Of a stretch of 64,000 nt of DNA, positions 24,330-37,761 are shown piece by piece. How positions within the stretch are numbered: position 1 is the first letter of the stretch; the number at the start of each line of letters is the position of its first letter. The stretch is from Copromyces sp. CBS 386.78 (lineage: Eukaryota; Ascomycota; Sordariomycetes; Sordariales; Sordariaceae). The stretch covers positions 24,112 through 88,111 of the forward strand of contig MU839245.1 of assembly GCA_030685235.1 (NCBI GenBank). The letters run 5' to 3'. A model generated the notes under the pieces. That model saw nothing but the letters and a program-made list of their open reading frames with translations, was not told the origin of the DNA and searched no databases. Position numbers and translations under genes: made by a program.

Positions 24330-25530
24330 TATCTATATATTAAATAAGTATTAAAATTTCGTACTAGAAATCGTACCGCTGTACTAAATGTAAGTGTATA
24401 ATATTATTTAATAATAAAGGATTAAATAGGAGTAATTCTAAAGATATGTTCGGCTATTCGGATATAGACCTAGAATAATTTTTTAATACCGATGAGAAAA
24501 AGAAGTGTAAAAAGAAAAATTATAAGAAGGTTAATAATAATCCTACGTATCATAAAATAATCAAAGAATTTATTATATAAATATATATTGTAAAGAAATT
24601 GTCAATTATTTAATATATATATCCGAGGATACGTAACCGAACCGTCGAATATATAATTATAGAGGCTAAATATATTAACGACTTTAAATTATATATTAAA
24701 AGGAGATTAAAAGAGAAATAGGATAGTAATTATAGTATATAAAAGTTGAAAGCACTCGCTATAGCGAAGGTAAATATATATTTTTATATATAGTTTCGGG
24801 TTAAGTACTAATATAATATAGTATTATAAGTAAAAGTAGAAGTTTAATTTAAGGTCGACCCTAAGCTCCGAATATATTTTAATTATATAGAATTTTAGAA
24901 TTACTTCTTCTAGAGATGGTAGGACGAGAGTAGAATTAGTAAAGACGAATTCTTCTAAGTTTTTAAATTCGTAAATAATTATATTATCTTTAATAAGTAT
25001 ACCGAAAAAGTATAGATATAAATGCGGAGTATATATATTAATTCTACTATATAAGAATTTATTAAAATTGACCGCTATCTAAATTTATATTATTAAATTA
25101 TAGTAGATATTCGTATAAATATCTTCGTAAAAAAAGATTTATTTAAAGTCGTCTATTTACTGAAGGATAATAAGGAGACCTACTTCTAAAATAAATAAGT
25201 CTTTAAAAATTAAATAAATATAATTTATAGGAAGAAATAAGTTTAAATAAATAGATTTAAATAGGAAGATTTTACTATTAAAAACCTAATATAAGAGAGT
25301 AAGACTAAAAAAGAGGATAATATAGATAATAACGGATTATTTAATTAATACTAATTTATCCCTCCTAATAAGCGGGCTAATATAATAGAATCCTAGAAGG
25401 CCGCTAAGGCTATAACGACTACCGACAACGCCGCCGATATTATTTAGACTATTTAAATAATATAATTATAATACTATAAATATCGATTTATATTTCAGCT
25501 TTCGGATATTCTTCTGTATATTTCTAATAT
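24330..25530 (+). pseudogene. RIP-degraded frame of unknown family, ~400 codons
   Basis: One plus frame (through ATG TTC GGC near 24448) reads coherently with TAA/TAG interruptions. It opens with a Cys-rich patch (CTKCKC near 24385), then a Lys-rich patch (DEKKKCKKKNYKK), a middle part with LKALAIAKVNIYFYI, and a C-terminal part with RSIYINST and VVYLLKDNKETYF. It may be a transposon protein. No named domain could be assigned, and the frame could run further on either side. Confidence 0.33.
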
Positions 25531-26710
25531 ATATTAAAATAATTTCACTCTTAAAATTTTATTCTTCTAAAGTTTTATTTTATATTAATAGATGTCTAAT
25601 ATAAACGAAAAGAATTTTATTTTTAAGGTTATATTAATAGGATATTATTTTATTTATACCGCTAATCGTATTTAGGCGGGTTTATTACCTAACCCCTAAT
25701 TTCGTATATAGTTTTAGTACTCTATTATATAATATAGTCTATTATAGTAATTAGATATTTAATATAATAAAAAACAAAAAAGCTTTTATTCCTATTAAAT
25801 TTTCCTAATAATTTATCCGTAATTAATAATTATCTATTATATATTAAATTGTATATTAATAAATAGTAAAGGTACTTGCCTTTAACTACCCATTCCTATT
25901 TACTCCTTTTAATCTATTTAATAAGGACCTAACTATAAAATTAGAATAATAATTATTTATAATAAACCTTTATTAAAAGTTTCGTTTTAAAGGCAATAAA
26001 TAGTTATACGATATTTATTTCGGGGATTTTAATAGAATTAGAGAATAGGGGAACTAAATACCTAAAAAGTCTCTAAATAATATTTATATTAAATTAAGAT
26101 AAAATATTAATAAATTTATTTATTTATTTACTTAATTTCTACCTTACTTAGAGGAGGTAGTAATAAATAGAATAGAATTGCCTTTCGAAAGATAAATAAT
26201 AATAAACTTATTAGGCTAAAAAAGGTTGCAAGGCAAAAACTTATAAAAAATACTATCCCTCGTACTAGAATAACGAAATCTCTTCCTTCTTTATTATTTA
26301 ATACTTTCTATTCAATTTTAACTATATTAAATCCCGTCTTTTCTATTTTTTTTTCAATACTTATAAGAAAACGAAAGGAATCTATCTCTTATATCCAATA
26401 CTCAACAATATTAATTACTATTAAATTCTATTACTATTCTATTATTATATTATTATTTCGCACTTATATTATTTAATTAATTTTGTAAACGACGCGATAA
26501 TATTATACCGACCGTATTATTATTACGTCGAATTTAACCTAAATCTACCTATTTACTAATTTAAAACGCTATTATTTTTATTATATTTAAAATATAATTA
26601 TATATTAATATTCGGATTATTTATTATATTTTCCTAATAAGTAACCGACCTTTTATATAAATATTATTTAATTAATATTTTTAAATACTATTAAACGTAA
26701 TATAATTTTA

Positions 26711-28760
26711 TTGAATTTTATTCCGGAAATTATTCCTAATTCTATTAAAATATTCGAACCGTCCGAATCGGAGAGTATCAATATTAAGCATACAACCTTA
26801 AATATTTATAAGCCCCCCGACCTAAATAACCTAATAATTAAAAATATTAATACTACCGAATTTAATGGTGCCTCCTACTCTAGTAGAAATATTTATAAGC
26901 TACTTAAATTTAACGATAATAATTTTAATGTAACGGATAAAAATAATAATAATTCCGACGTAACGGATAAGGATAATAATAATTCCGATAAAAATAGAAC
27001 GGATAAGGAGGATATGCTTATAGAAGAAATTAGATTTATATTAGAATATAAATAACTTCCTAAGTACTATAGGTTTTAGAAGAAGTTTAAATTGTAATTA
27101 AAAAATGCTATTAAATATAAGAAATTTAATATTAATATTAATAAAAGTCTAACTTTAATAATATATTTAAGTATAATAAAATAGACCGGCTTTTTAGAAT
27201 ATTTTTTAAGCGGTATTAATAAAAAGTAAATAACGTATTGTAAAATATATTTAAAATCCGTATTTATATTTAAACGTTCGGTTGCCGAATTCCGCCTTAT
27301 ATTAGAGATTAGGTATAAATTAAATAATATTAAACTTGCCAATATCCTTCTATTATATAATAGTAAAATATTTTGTATTAATTTTTTTAGCGAAGTATAA
27401 GTTTCTCCGAAATTCGTTTACTTCGCTAAATTAATTTTATTATTAATAAAGTATTTAATTGGCTAATACCCGGACAACGTATTTATTATTACTTTTACTA
27501 ATTCTACTTCTACCCTTATAAAGTTTAAATAAAATAATAATTTTAAAGGTAAAAGTAAAGCTCCTATCGCTATACTTACTACGAAGGGCGTAGGATCTTC
27601 GGTTATCTCTACTTCTATAATTACCCTTATAAAGCCTATTTAAAAGGGTAAAGGTAAAGTTCCCATCGTTATACCTTCTGCGCAGGGCGTAGGATCCTCT
27701 ACGGTTTCTACCTCTATAACTACCCCGGTAAAGAAAGTTCTTATCGCTATACCTTTTGCGAAGGGCGTAGGATCCTCTGCGGTTTCTACTTCTACAACTA
27801 CCCCGGCAAAAAAAGTTCCTATTACTATACTTTTTACGAATGACGCGGAGTCCTCTGCGGTTTCTACTTCTATAACTACCCCGGTAAAGAAAATTCCTAT
27901 TACTATACCTTTTACGAATAACGTAGAGTCCTTTACGGTTTCTACTTCTATAATTACCCCCGTAAAATTTATTAAAAAGGGTAAAGGCAAAGTTCCCATC
28001 GCTATACCTTTTGTAAAGGGCGTAAGATCCTTTATAATTTCTTTTGCGAACGCCGATACTACTACTATTATTTTAATAACCCGAACCCGATTAACGAAGG
28101 TTGAAAAGGGTAAGGGTAAAACTTTACTAGAGAATGAGTCGGAATCTCCTACTGCGAATACCTCTAAATCGGATAAACTTTAAGTACGACTAGTTATTAA
28201 GGCTTAAAATTCTAAGGGAGCCTTAAAAATGGGAGCTAGGAGCTAAGATACCCCTTTTAAATAGTATAAAATTAAGGAGAGAGAGGTTATAAAGCGTTAA
28301 TAGGAATTGATAGCTACTTCTACTAATATATAATTTAATAATTGGAATAAGGGTAATAGAGGAAGGAATTATAGCGATCCGCTTATATACCTATATAATA
28401 TAAATAACTATTTTCGTCCGTTTAAAATATTAGAATATTTAGCGAATCCCCCTAATATAAATTTAATTATAATTAATATATTTATAACCGCCCCTATTAC
28501 TATAAATATTAATTCCAACGATAGGTTAAACTCGGAAGTAATTTCAATAATTATAACCGAAATCCTTTCGCCGTAAGTAAAGCGGGTATATAAAAATTCG
28601 ATAAAAATAATTAAAGTAATTTATATTAAAAAGAAGATTTTTTAAATAATTAAATAGATAGTAGCGGTATATATTAAAGATTGTTTAGGGGCTTATATTA
28701 TTAATGAACGCTTAAATAAAATATTTAAAAATAATAGAAATACGACCAATTTAGTAGAAC
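26711..28760 (+). pseudogene. Fossil large ORF, 5' part (interrupted by nested retrotransposons)
   Basis: A plus-strand frame is fully open at 26711-27055 (114 codons, Asn/Asp-rich end) and continues with only TAA/TAG to codon position 1 at 28760. There a retrotransposon stack is inserted. It resumes in the same phase at 38111. An in-frame 26-residue tandem repeat lies at about 27560-28035. No RT, integrase, transposase or other domain is recognisable. It could be a Gag-type polyprotein of a large element or a RIP-killed cellular gene. RIP removes TGA as well as making TAA/TAG, so the evidence is the low stop density, the in-frame repeat and the phase match, not the absence of TGA alone. The start codon is unknown. 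Confidence 0.5.
27560..28035 (+). repeat. In-frame 78-bp (26-residue) tandem repeat, 5-6 copies
   Basis: CCGG-centred markers at 27725, 27803 and 27881 give an exact 78-bp period. The encoded unit resembles VSTSITTPVKKVPIAIPFAK followed by GVGSSA. Partial or length-variant units lie on both sides, with a GKGK insertion in some. The repeat is less altered by RIP than its surroundings. Confidence 0.75.
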
Positions 28761-29106
28761 TGTCACAGGGTTATCTGTGACTGACTAACCGTCCCATATC
28801 GCTGCCTTCACCACGGCAATGGTTGCCGGGTTGATGGCATGCTCTGATTGGCTATAGAGACCCAGTATAGCAGATGCGGCTGAACGCATCTAACATCTGA
28901 CTGGCTGCGGTTGTCAGCCTACCCCTATCGCTAAGGCTGCACAGACTACACCAGCCTATAGGATGATCCATGGGATGACTAGGCTGCACGGGCCACATGC
29001 TCACTGTATATAGATGGCCATCACGGCTCCCCTAGATAGCTTCCTCTTCCTCGTGTAATTACGAATGTCTTTACAAATACCTAACGTTCGCCTTGCCCTG
29101 TTAATA
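28761..29106 (+). repeat. LTR A (5' LTR of outer element), nearly free of RIP
   Basis: Starts TGTCACAGGGTTATCTGTGA, with a perfect GTCACAG/CTGTGAC hairpin at its tip, and ends CCTTGCCCTGTTAATA. Compared with copies B, C and D it keeps nearly all CpA and TpG, so it approximates the family sequence. Confidence 0.9.
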
Positions 29107-29312
29107 TAAAGTGCAGCTGCACTTTCCACGTTAGTATGATAAAACCTTGGAACTATTAAGGGATCCCCGGGCAGGACAAAACCCAAGATATCCGAGCAAA
29201 CAACGGGCGGATTATAAAACGAATAGATAACGTTAAAGACGTAGTCGAGTAGTTCTACGAAACTATCGACGACTGCCGTTTCAATATAGAAAATAGTAGA
29301 TAGGAGTACCGG

Positions 29313-29669
29313 TATCACAGGGTTATCTGTGACTGACTAACCGTCCCATATCGCTGCCTTCACCACGGCAATAGTTACCGGGTTAATAGTATGCTCTAAT
29401 TGGCTATAGAGACCCAACACAATAGATGCGGCTAAACGTATTTAATATCTAACTAACTACGGTTATTAGCCTACCCCTATCGCTAAGGCTACATAGACCA
29501 CACTAGCCTATAAAATAATCTATAGGATAATCTATAGGATAATTAAGCTATACAGACTATATACTCACTATATATAAATAATTATTAAAGCTCCTTTAAA
29601 TAGCTTCCTCTTCTTTATATAATTACGAATATCTTTACAAATACCTAACGTTCGCTTTACCCCGTAATA
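29313..29669 (+). repeat. LTR B (5' LTR of inner element)
   Basis: Aligns along its length with LTR A. Its left part mainly shows G-to-A change (TG lost, CA kept), then both classes further right. It ends CCCCGTAATA. Confidence 0.88.
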
Positions 29670-29699
29670 ATTAATTATATTTAACTATTACACTACAAA

Positions 29700-31500
29700 T
29701 ATATATCTTTTCAAACGTATATTATTTAATATAATTAGGCGACGCCACCAATCGCTAGAGAATAGGAGGCTACGAAGGCCTGAATCTATAATTCCAAATA
29801 ACGACGATATTATTATAAACGAAGGTATCCTCCTAAACGTCCTATAATAAGCCCAATTACTAAAATATATTACGGACAATAACATCGAAGTACCTAATAT
29901 ATTAAACTATACTAACGAGCTAGAAAGTTTAAAAGTACTAATAGAGAGCTTTAACCCCCCTACTAACGAAAAAATCTATTTAATAATTTTAAACGGCTTC
30001 CCTCGTACTAATATAATTACAACTCTTATTATAATTATTATTTAATATTCAGCGAAGGTTAAACTTATTTACAATAATACCCTTATCGATTCCTTTAGCC
30101 TAACCGAAGGAAAAATATTTCGAATAATTATTAACCTTATTGCCCGAATAATTAGGGTATTCGATTATTATTTTACTATTACTATTAAAGAATTTTAGAA
30201 CTTTTAATTTAAATTCTAATTTAAAAAAGAATAATATACTAATATTTTCGACGAATATAAATAAGTTTTAAAGGACCTTTATTAAATTTAAAAAGAATTT
30301 TATTAAATTTATACCGAATTTAATAACGTATAAAACTTCGCTTAAAAAGTATAAATTATTCTTATTATATATTAATAAAATTATACTATTTAAATTACTA
30401 TAAATAGTAGTATAGGTATAGTAAGGTACTAAAAACCACTCTTCCCGAACCCTAAACCTTTTATAACTACCTAAAAGGATTATATTAAATATAATAAAGC
30501 GTATTTAACGTAGAAGGGCCGTATCCTTTCTATTTAAACTTTAAATACTATTAAATTCCCTAACGAGAGGATTAAAATTACTTATACAAATTACTTATTT
30601 AGCCCTAAAGTAACTACTTTAATCAATAAAAATATTTAAAAATATTTTATAAACCCTAATAATCCCGAAGTTTAGTAATAAAAAATAAGTATCGAATTCT
30701 TATCCTTCTTAAATACCTATTATAATAATATAAATTTACACTTAAATACCGCCCGTAAATTTAATGAACTTAAATAAGGAAACTATTTCTTCGCCGACTT
30801 CGAAATAAAATACATTAAAACCGCTAACCGCTATAATTTAAACGATACTATAAAAGTATATTACTTACGGAATAAAATTTCCTAAAAATTCCGTATTTCT
30901 TTTACTTATTAACGAACCCTCCTTGCCGAAGATAATTTTAAAGAATAATTATTATTCTACTACGATTTCGCGTATAATATTAAGGATAACGATTATAAGT
31001 TTAAATCCGCTATTAGTAAAATTTCTAATTTAAATTCTAATAATAATTCGGGAAAGATTATTAATAAAGGAAACGATATTATAAACTTTAATACTATTTA
31101 CGTTTTATATACTATTTATAATAGTATTATTAAATATTAGAATAAGAATAACTTATATTATAAATACGGAAAAGAAGAGTATATTATAAGGAACTACCGT
31201 AATAATATTAATTATAGCGATCGTAACCCTTAGACCGGTAATAAGGGGGGCTAAAAAAGTAATAAAAGAGGCTGAAATAGCTAAGGAAGAAGTAAAAAAG
31301 GCCAGAGAGGCGGAAATACCGGTTAAAATACTAAGAATACTAATAATAATAGTAATACTAATATTAACCCCCCGGCGGCCGGCTAACGGAAATATAGTAA
31401 TAATATAAACCTCTATATTATAAACGCCGGAGAAGAAAATAAAAGCGAAGAATATTATAATAACGTAAATAATAACTAAAGAAATAATTAAACCCTATAA
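29700..31500 (+). pseudogene. gag of inner chromovirus, RIP-degraded
   Basis: One frame (for example AAC at 29881-29883) reads as an alpha-helical capsid-like protein with TAA/TAG interruptions. At 31156-31197 it shows the spacing C-X2-C-X4-H-X4-C of a zinc knuckle, but all four ligand codons are now Tyr (TAT, TAC, TAT, TAC), each one transition from Cys (TGT/TGC) or His (CAT/CAC). The knuckle is followed by Gly/Arg/Asn-rich sequence, as in nucleocapsid tails. Confidence 0.75.
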
Positions 31501-31589
31501 ATAATTATTTATAAGAGCGAAAAAGGTTTATAAAAAGAAAGAAGGAACTATTCAAAAATTTAGAAATAATTGTTATTAATTTATTAAAT

Positions 31590-34500
31590 AGTCTTTATTA
31601 AAATTTATTATTCCTTTCTTTTTATTTATCCTTTAAATTACATAAAATTTATTATATAATTTTCGTCGATAACAGTTATATAATATTTACTTTTATCAAT
31701 TATTCTTTCATAAGGAAAAATAGATTCGCTATATTTAAACTCTTAAAACTTAAAAAACTAATTTTCGCTAACGGTATTATAAAAGGGCTTATTACTAAAA
31801 GATTTATAATAAACCTTTATATTAATTATTATTTAAAAAATATTATATTCCTAATTTATAATATTTCCCCTAATTACCCTATTATTTTAAAATTACCCTA
31901 ATTTAGGAAATATAAACCGTATATCTTTTAAATAAAAAGGAAGGTTTAATTTATTAATTGGTACGCCAACCGATACTTCCTATCGGATCTCCCTATTTCC
32001 CTACGGAACGCCCCTAGTATATAAAACCACTCTCCTAACAATTTACGTTATTAACTTTACGCGGCGATAATAAACGAACGGGATAAAAGAACATTACTAA
32101 ATATTCTAAAAATACTAGGGCTTCTACCTAAAATAAATAATTATATCGGCCGGATAAAAGGCGGTCTAGTAAATTATTTAATTCTAATCCCTACGGAAGG
32201 ACTTATACGCGGCGATATTTAACCGTTAAAATTATTATTTTATTAAAATTTATTAGAATATTAAATTCTAAAGGATTAATATCCAATCCTTATAAAAGGA
32301 CCTATATACAACGATATTTAGCTATTAAAGTTACTACCTTACTAAAATCTAATAAAATATTAAATTTGAAAGGATTAATTACCGCCTTACTAAAATTCAA
32401 AAGAACTTTAGAATTTAAAATACTACTCCGGGACTACCGATAAAAATATCAATAGGACTACCAGTAAAGTAAATTACTATTACTAAAATTTAAAAGAATT
32501 TTAAAATTTAGAATACTACCCCAAGACCACCGATAGGAATATCGATAAGACTATTAGTAGGGTAAATTACTATTATTAAAACTTAGAATTATTATTAGAA
32601 GCCGATTCTAACTCCGTATTATTCTTATACTAATAGGAACTTCGCTAAAATATATTAGGGCTATTATAATTTTAAAACTGTATCCTCTATAACGGACTAG
32701 AATATAATAATATTTAAATATTAAAATTATTACTAAAAAACGATTCTATTTCTACTCCGGCCCCCTATTACAAACCCTACGAAAGCCGCCCTAGGGGTAA
32801 AATTTATAACCTTTATAAATTTTACAAGGCTAACGAAAATTTCTACTCAAAATAGGGGACGTAATTACACCGCCGCGACCTCCTTTTATACTATTTTAAA
32901 TTTCCCGTTAAAAGATTTATTAAAAACGTAGCCTTACTAAATTATAATATATTAAAATAGGCAATAAAACCTTTTATACCCGCGCCGCCTTATAGAAAAG
33001 TAAAAGGTATAAAGAATTCCCCCGGTACTACTCATCCAATTATAAAACGGTTCAAAATAATCGAAGAACGAATTAACGCCTAAAATATATACAATATTAA
33101 CGTTACCGCCTTTAATTTCCTATATAAAACGTACGATTTATAACCCTACTTTACGAATTATACGGAAATCTACCGATTAACTACCTTCTATAAAACTAAT
33201 ATTTATAACAATCTTACTAAAGAAATAGCTTAAGACATTATAAACAGCAAAGGTAAATAATATAAGGACTACTTCCTAAAGCGCCTCTATAAATTTATCG
33301 ACGCGTACGTAAAGGATATAAACTAAAAAGAATTAATAGCTATTAAAATTACCCGAACCGCTATTCTTATAAATAATTTAAATAAAGACGCGCCTATATA
33401 TAAAACTATTATTATAAAAATTATAGAGGAAAACGTATTAATATTTTATAAAAAAATTGACCGGCCTCCGAAAATGAACGAGGAAATTAAATTTAAATTC
33501 CCATATAAATATTAGAGAAGAATTAACGCTTTCTATACTAAAAAAGCAAATAAACTTCTACCCTATCGAATATATGATTATAAAATCGAATTTATATTAG
33601 GGGAAAAACTACCAAACGCCCGCTGCCGACCGATTTTACCTATAGAAATAACTATCGTTAAAAAATAGATTAATAGTTAATTAAAGAATAATTTTATTAA
33701 ACCTTCCTAATCCTAAGCGGCCTTACCCTTATTCTTTATAAATAAGCCTAGCGGGGGTATTCGCATTTATATTAATTATTATAGTATTAATAATATTATA
33801 TTTAAAATATAGTACCCACTTCCACTAATTAAAGAAAATCTTAATACTATTTACTATACTAAAATCTTTACTAAATTAAATATTATCGCCATTTTCAACC
33901 GAATCCGTATTTAAAAAAGCTATAAATAATTAACCGCTTTTATTATACGTTTCGGTCTCTACGAATCGCTAATCCTTCTTTTCGGCCTTTAAAGTATACC
34001 CAGTACGTTCTAAAATTATATTAACAACGTATTATATAATATTCTAAATATTTACGTAATAGTATACTTAAATAATATCCTCGTTTATTCTAAAAATATA
34101 GAAGAATATATTACTTATATAAATAAAATACTTAGAAGAATAATTAATATTAGCCTTTAATTAGACATCGATAAATACGAATTCAATATTACCCGTACGA
34201 AATATTTAAACCTCTTTATTATATTAAAAAGTATAGAAATAAACCCTACGAAGGTAAAAACTATTATTAAATAAGAGGCCCCGTAATTATAATACTAGCT
34301 CTAAAAATTCTTAGGATTTATAAATTTCTACCGGCGTTTTATTTAATATTTTTCGATTATAGTTATTCTACTATATAACTTTACGAAGAAATTAGCCGAA
34401 TAGTATTAAATAAAAAATTATTAAAGAATTTTTGAAGAATTAAAAAAAACTTTTATTATAAGTCCCGTCTTTCGAATTTACAATTAGTCCCGCCCAACCG

Positions 34501-36700
34501 TAGTCGAAATTAATATTTCTAATTAGGCCGCAAGCAATATATTATTTTAATACGACGACGAAAATATTTTACGCCCAATCGCATATTTTTTATAGAAATA
34601 TTCCACCGTAAAATACAATTATAATATTTATAATAAAGAATTATTTACAATTATTAAAACTTTAAAGGAATAGGGACCGGAATTGTAAAGCGCTTAAAAA
34701 CCGTTTAAAATCCTAACCGACTATAAAGGCCTACAAACTTTTATAGAGAACAAGAAATTTACGCCGCAGTATATATAATAGTCTAATTTCCTATCTAAAT
34801 TTAATTTTACTATTAAATATAGGCCGGGCACTCTTTAAATCCGTTTTAATACCTTAAGTAGGAAATTAAAAAATATACTGAAAAATATAAATAACGACCG
34901 GTTAAAAGCCCGCTACAAAGTACTTTTTAACCCTTCCATTTTCGTAAATTATATTTACGCTTACAAATTTAATTCGGAAGAATTATTTATAAATAAATTA
35001 ATCGACGCCAACTATTATAATTCAATCTTTTATTAAAATTTAATAACCGCCCTTATAGATAAAAACCGTCGAATATAACTTAAAATACTAAAAAAAAGTA
35101 TAAGAAAAATAATTTTTACAGAATATTATACAATTAATAATAAAATATACCAATATTCAACGTTTATAATCGACTTAAAAAATATTATACTATAATTATA
35201 TTTTATACGAAAATATTACGAACCCGCATTAATAAATTACTAAGGCTAAGATAAAACGTTTACTACCTTTAATCGTTTATTTTATTAATTAAGTATAGAA
35301 AAGGCCATTAAATTTTATTATAAAGCCTACCTCCAATACATAAAGACGAAACCGTTACAACACATACTAGCGGGGCTTTTAAAACTTTTATTAATACCCT
35401 TCGCCCTATAGAAGGATATTACTATTAATTATATTATTCCTATAATACCCTACGTCTAAGGAAGCCGAAAATATAAATATATTATTATAATAGTAAATTA
35501 CTTAATAAAAATAAAGTACTATACCCTAATTAAAATATTAATTATAGAAGAATTCGTTAATCGATTTATCGAAAAAATTTATACCTTTTATAACCTACTA
35601 AATACTATTATTTCCAATCGTAGTACCTAATTCGGTTTATAATTTTAAAAAGTTCTATCTAAAAGGTTAAGAATTACTTTAAAACCTTTATCGGTTTTCT
35701 ATAAAGAAATTAATAATTAAACTAAACGTTTTAACGTTAAATTAGAATATTTCCTTTATACTTATATTAATTAAACTTAGGACGATTAAATCGATTAATT
35801 ACCTTTAGTAAAATTCGCGGGTAATAACGTATATTTAAATAGTATTAATATATTTCTATTCTTTATAAATTATAATTTTTACTTTTAAATAGGAGTTGAA
35901 CCTACTTAATTATACTTATTAAAGCTTTCTAAAATATAATAAGCAGAATACTTTAAAATTAATAAAATTACTGACTAATTTAATATAATATTAAATAAAA
36001 TTATTATTATAATTAAAAATAATTAAATATAGTACAAAGAAACTACTAACGAAAAACGGTCCGATACGCTGAAATATTATATTAGCGATAAAATCTTACT
36101 TAATATAACTAACTTCGTATTAGGCCGCCTATAAACCAAACTTACGCTATTGTAAGAAGGGCCTTTCGAAATTATAAAAGTAAATAGCCATTATATTACA
36201 CTAAAATTCCCCGTCAATATAAAATATAGCCGTACTTTCTACGTTAGTATAATAAAATTTTAAAATTATTAAGGGATCTCCGGGCAAAATAAGACCCAAA
36301 ATATCCGAATAAATAATAGGCGGATTATAAAACGAATAAATAACGTTGAAAACGTAATTAAATAATTCTACAAAATTATCGACGATTATTATTTTAACTT
36401 AGAAAATAGTAAATAAGAATATTAAGTAATTTAAGGAAGCCCTTACAATCCTATTTAACAATTATAGAAGGATATAGAATATTATATCGATAATTTTAAA
36501 AATTTTTACAATAATAACCTAAATATATTAATATTACTACAATAAATTACGGACGAAAAACGTTGCTATAGAATTAAAAAAGTTCTAGAAAAGGCCGCTA
36601 AGACGGACTAACCGCCGGAAAAGACAATTACAATACTAACAATACGGCAATTACCACGTTACTAAAAGGGTAAAGCAGCAGCCTAAAAAGGAAAGGAAAA
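31590..36700 (+). pseudogene. pol (PR-RT-RNase H-IN-chromodomain) of inner chromovirus, RIP-degraded
   Basis: The frame differs from gag. The protease active site is read at 31662-31676 as FVDNS, where D-(T/S)-G is expected. RT begins near 33813 with YPLPLIKENL and later FTKLNI; the catalytic box is YLNN at 34065-34076 instead of YLDD. RNase H follows (RPIAYF near 34576, YNIYNKELFTIIK near 34620, ILTDYKGLQ near 34710). Integrase core includes ITINYI, with Asn at 35427-35429 where the first catalytic Asp belongs. The C-terminus contains the SH3-like tail and chromodomain (about 36230-36480), seen more clearly in the outer copy at 29112-29312. Catalytic losses are Asp to Asn, a G-to-A change. 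Confidence 0.85.
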
Positions 36701-36788
36701 ACAATATAAAAGGGTAAATAATAAATATTATAAAAGAAATAAAAAAGGGAAATATTTTTACCCTAAGGGTATTTTAAGCGAAGGAAAT

Positions 36789-37144
36789 ATTATAAAGTTA
36801 TTTATAACTAACTAACCATCCTATATCGCTACTTTTACTACGGCAATAGTTACCGAATTAATAGTATGCTCTAATTGGCTATAGAAACCTAGTATAATAA
36901 ATACGGTTAAACGTATTTAATATTTAACTAATTACGGTTATTAACTTACCCTTATCGTTAAAACTATATAGACTATACTAGCCTATAGGATAATCTATAG
37001 GATAATCCATAGGATGACTAGGCTGCACGGACCACATGCTCACTGTATATAGATGGCCATCAGGGCTCCTTCAAATAGCTTCCTCTTCCTCGTACAATTA
37101 CGAATATCTTTACAAATACCTAACGTTCGCCTTGCCCCGTAATA
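36789..37144 (+). repeat. LTR C (3' LTR of inner element), half mutated
   Basis: The left part to about 36995 is heavily changed on both strands (TATTATAAAG for TGTCACAGGG). From about 37000 the sequence is almost identical to LTR A (GGATGACTAGGCTGCACGG). This makes a sharp mutation boundary inside one LTR. Confidence 0.88.
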
Positions 37145-37369
37145 ACCGGGTAGTTTGGGGAAGCCCCTACGATCCTACTTGGTAACTATAGAAGGACGTA
37201 GAGTATTATATCGACGACCTTAGAAAGTTTTACGATAATAATCTAAATATACTAGTGCTACTACAATAGATCGTAGACGAAAAACGTTGCTATAGAGCCA
37301 AGAAAACTCTAGAAAAGGCCGCTAGGACGAACTAGCCGCCGGGAAAAATAAGTATAATATTAATAGTAT

Positions 37370-37613
37370 TGTCACAGGCATTGCCTGCTCCTTGTAGATA
37401 GATAGGGGTGCTGTGCTGCATTAGTGCAGCCAGCTGAGTGCAGCTATCTGAGTGTAGTACAGCTATGGTGCCGCCCTGTGGATCCATGGCCATCCATGGT
37501 CACAGGGCTCCACACCATGCCCTACATAGTTCTCGTGTGCGCACAGGTTCCTCTTCTGGTTCCTCGCACAACAATCAACATCTTACCTTAGTGCTTGCTC
37601 GCGCCCCATGATA
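37370..37613 (+). mobile_element. Solo LTR of a different family, 244 bp, TSD AGTAT
   Basis: Starts TGTCACAGGCATTGCCTGCT and ends CGCGCCCCATGATA. It is flanked by exact 5-bp duplications AGTAT (37365-37369 and 37614-37618) and interrupts the 3' end of the outer chromovirus. It shows no RIP. The terminal TGTCACAG is shared with LTRs A-D but the rest differs, so it is a distinct family. No internal region remains, consistent with LTR-LTR recombination. Confidence 0.85.
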
Positions 37614-37761
37614 AGTATGGCAATTACTACGTTACTAAGAAGGCAAGGTAGCGGCTTAAAAAAGGAAAGTAAAAACAATATAAAAGGGTAAGTAATAAGT
37701 ATTGTAGAAGAGATTAAAAAGGGAAGCATTTTCACCCTAAGAGTATTTTAGGCGAGGGAAG

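Larger units (their letters stand above)
29313..37144 (+). mobile_element. Inner full-length Ty3/gypsy chromovirus, 7.8 kb, RIP-killed
   Basis: LTR B (29313-29669) and LTR C (36789-37144) enclose about 7.1 kb with gag, then PR-RT-RNase H-IN-chromodomain in the order typical of Ty3/gypsy. The duplication ACCGG is exact (29308-29312 and 37145-37149) and lies inside the chromodomain codons of the outer copy, GAG TAC CGG GTA. A purine-rich AAGCGAAGGAAA precedes LTR C. Reading frames are ruined by many TAA/TAG, so the element cannot move itself. Confidence 0.9.

Noticed and set aside
27640..27999. 119-codon minus-strand frame over the 78-bp repeats
   Set aside because: The repeat period is a multiple of three, so both strands stay open; the plus frame is the one that continues on both sides.
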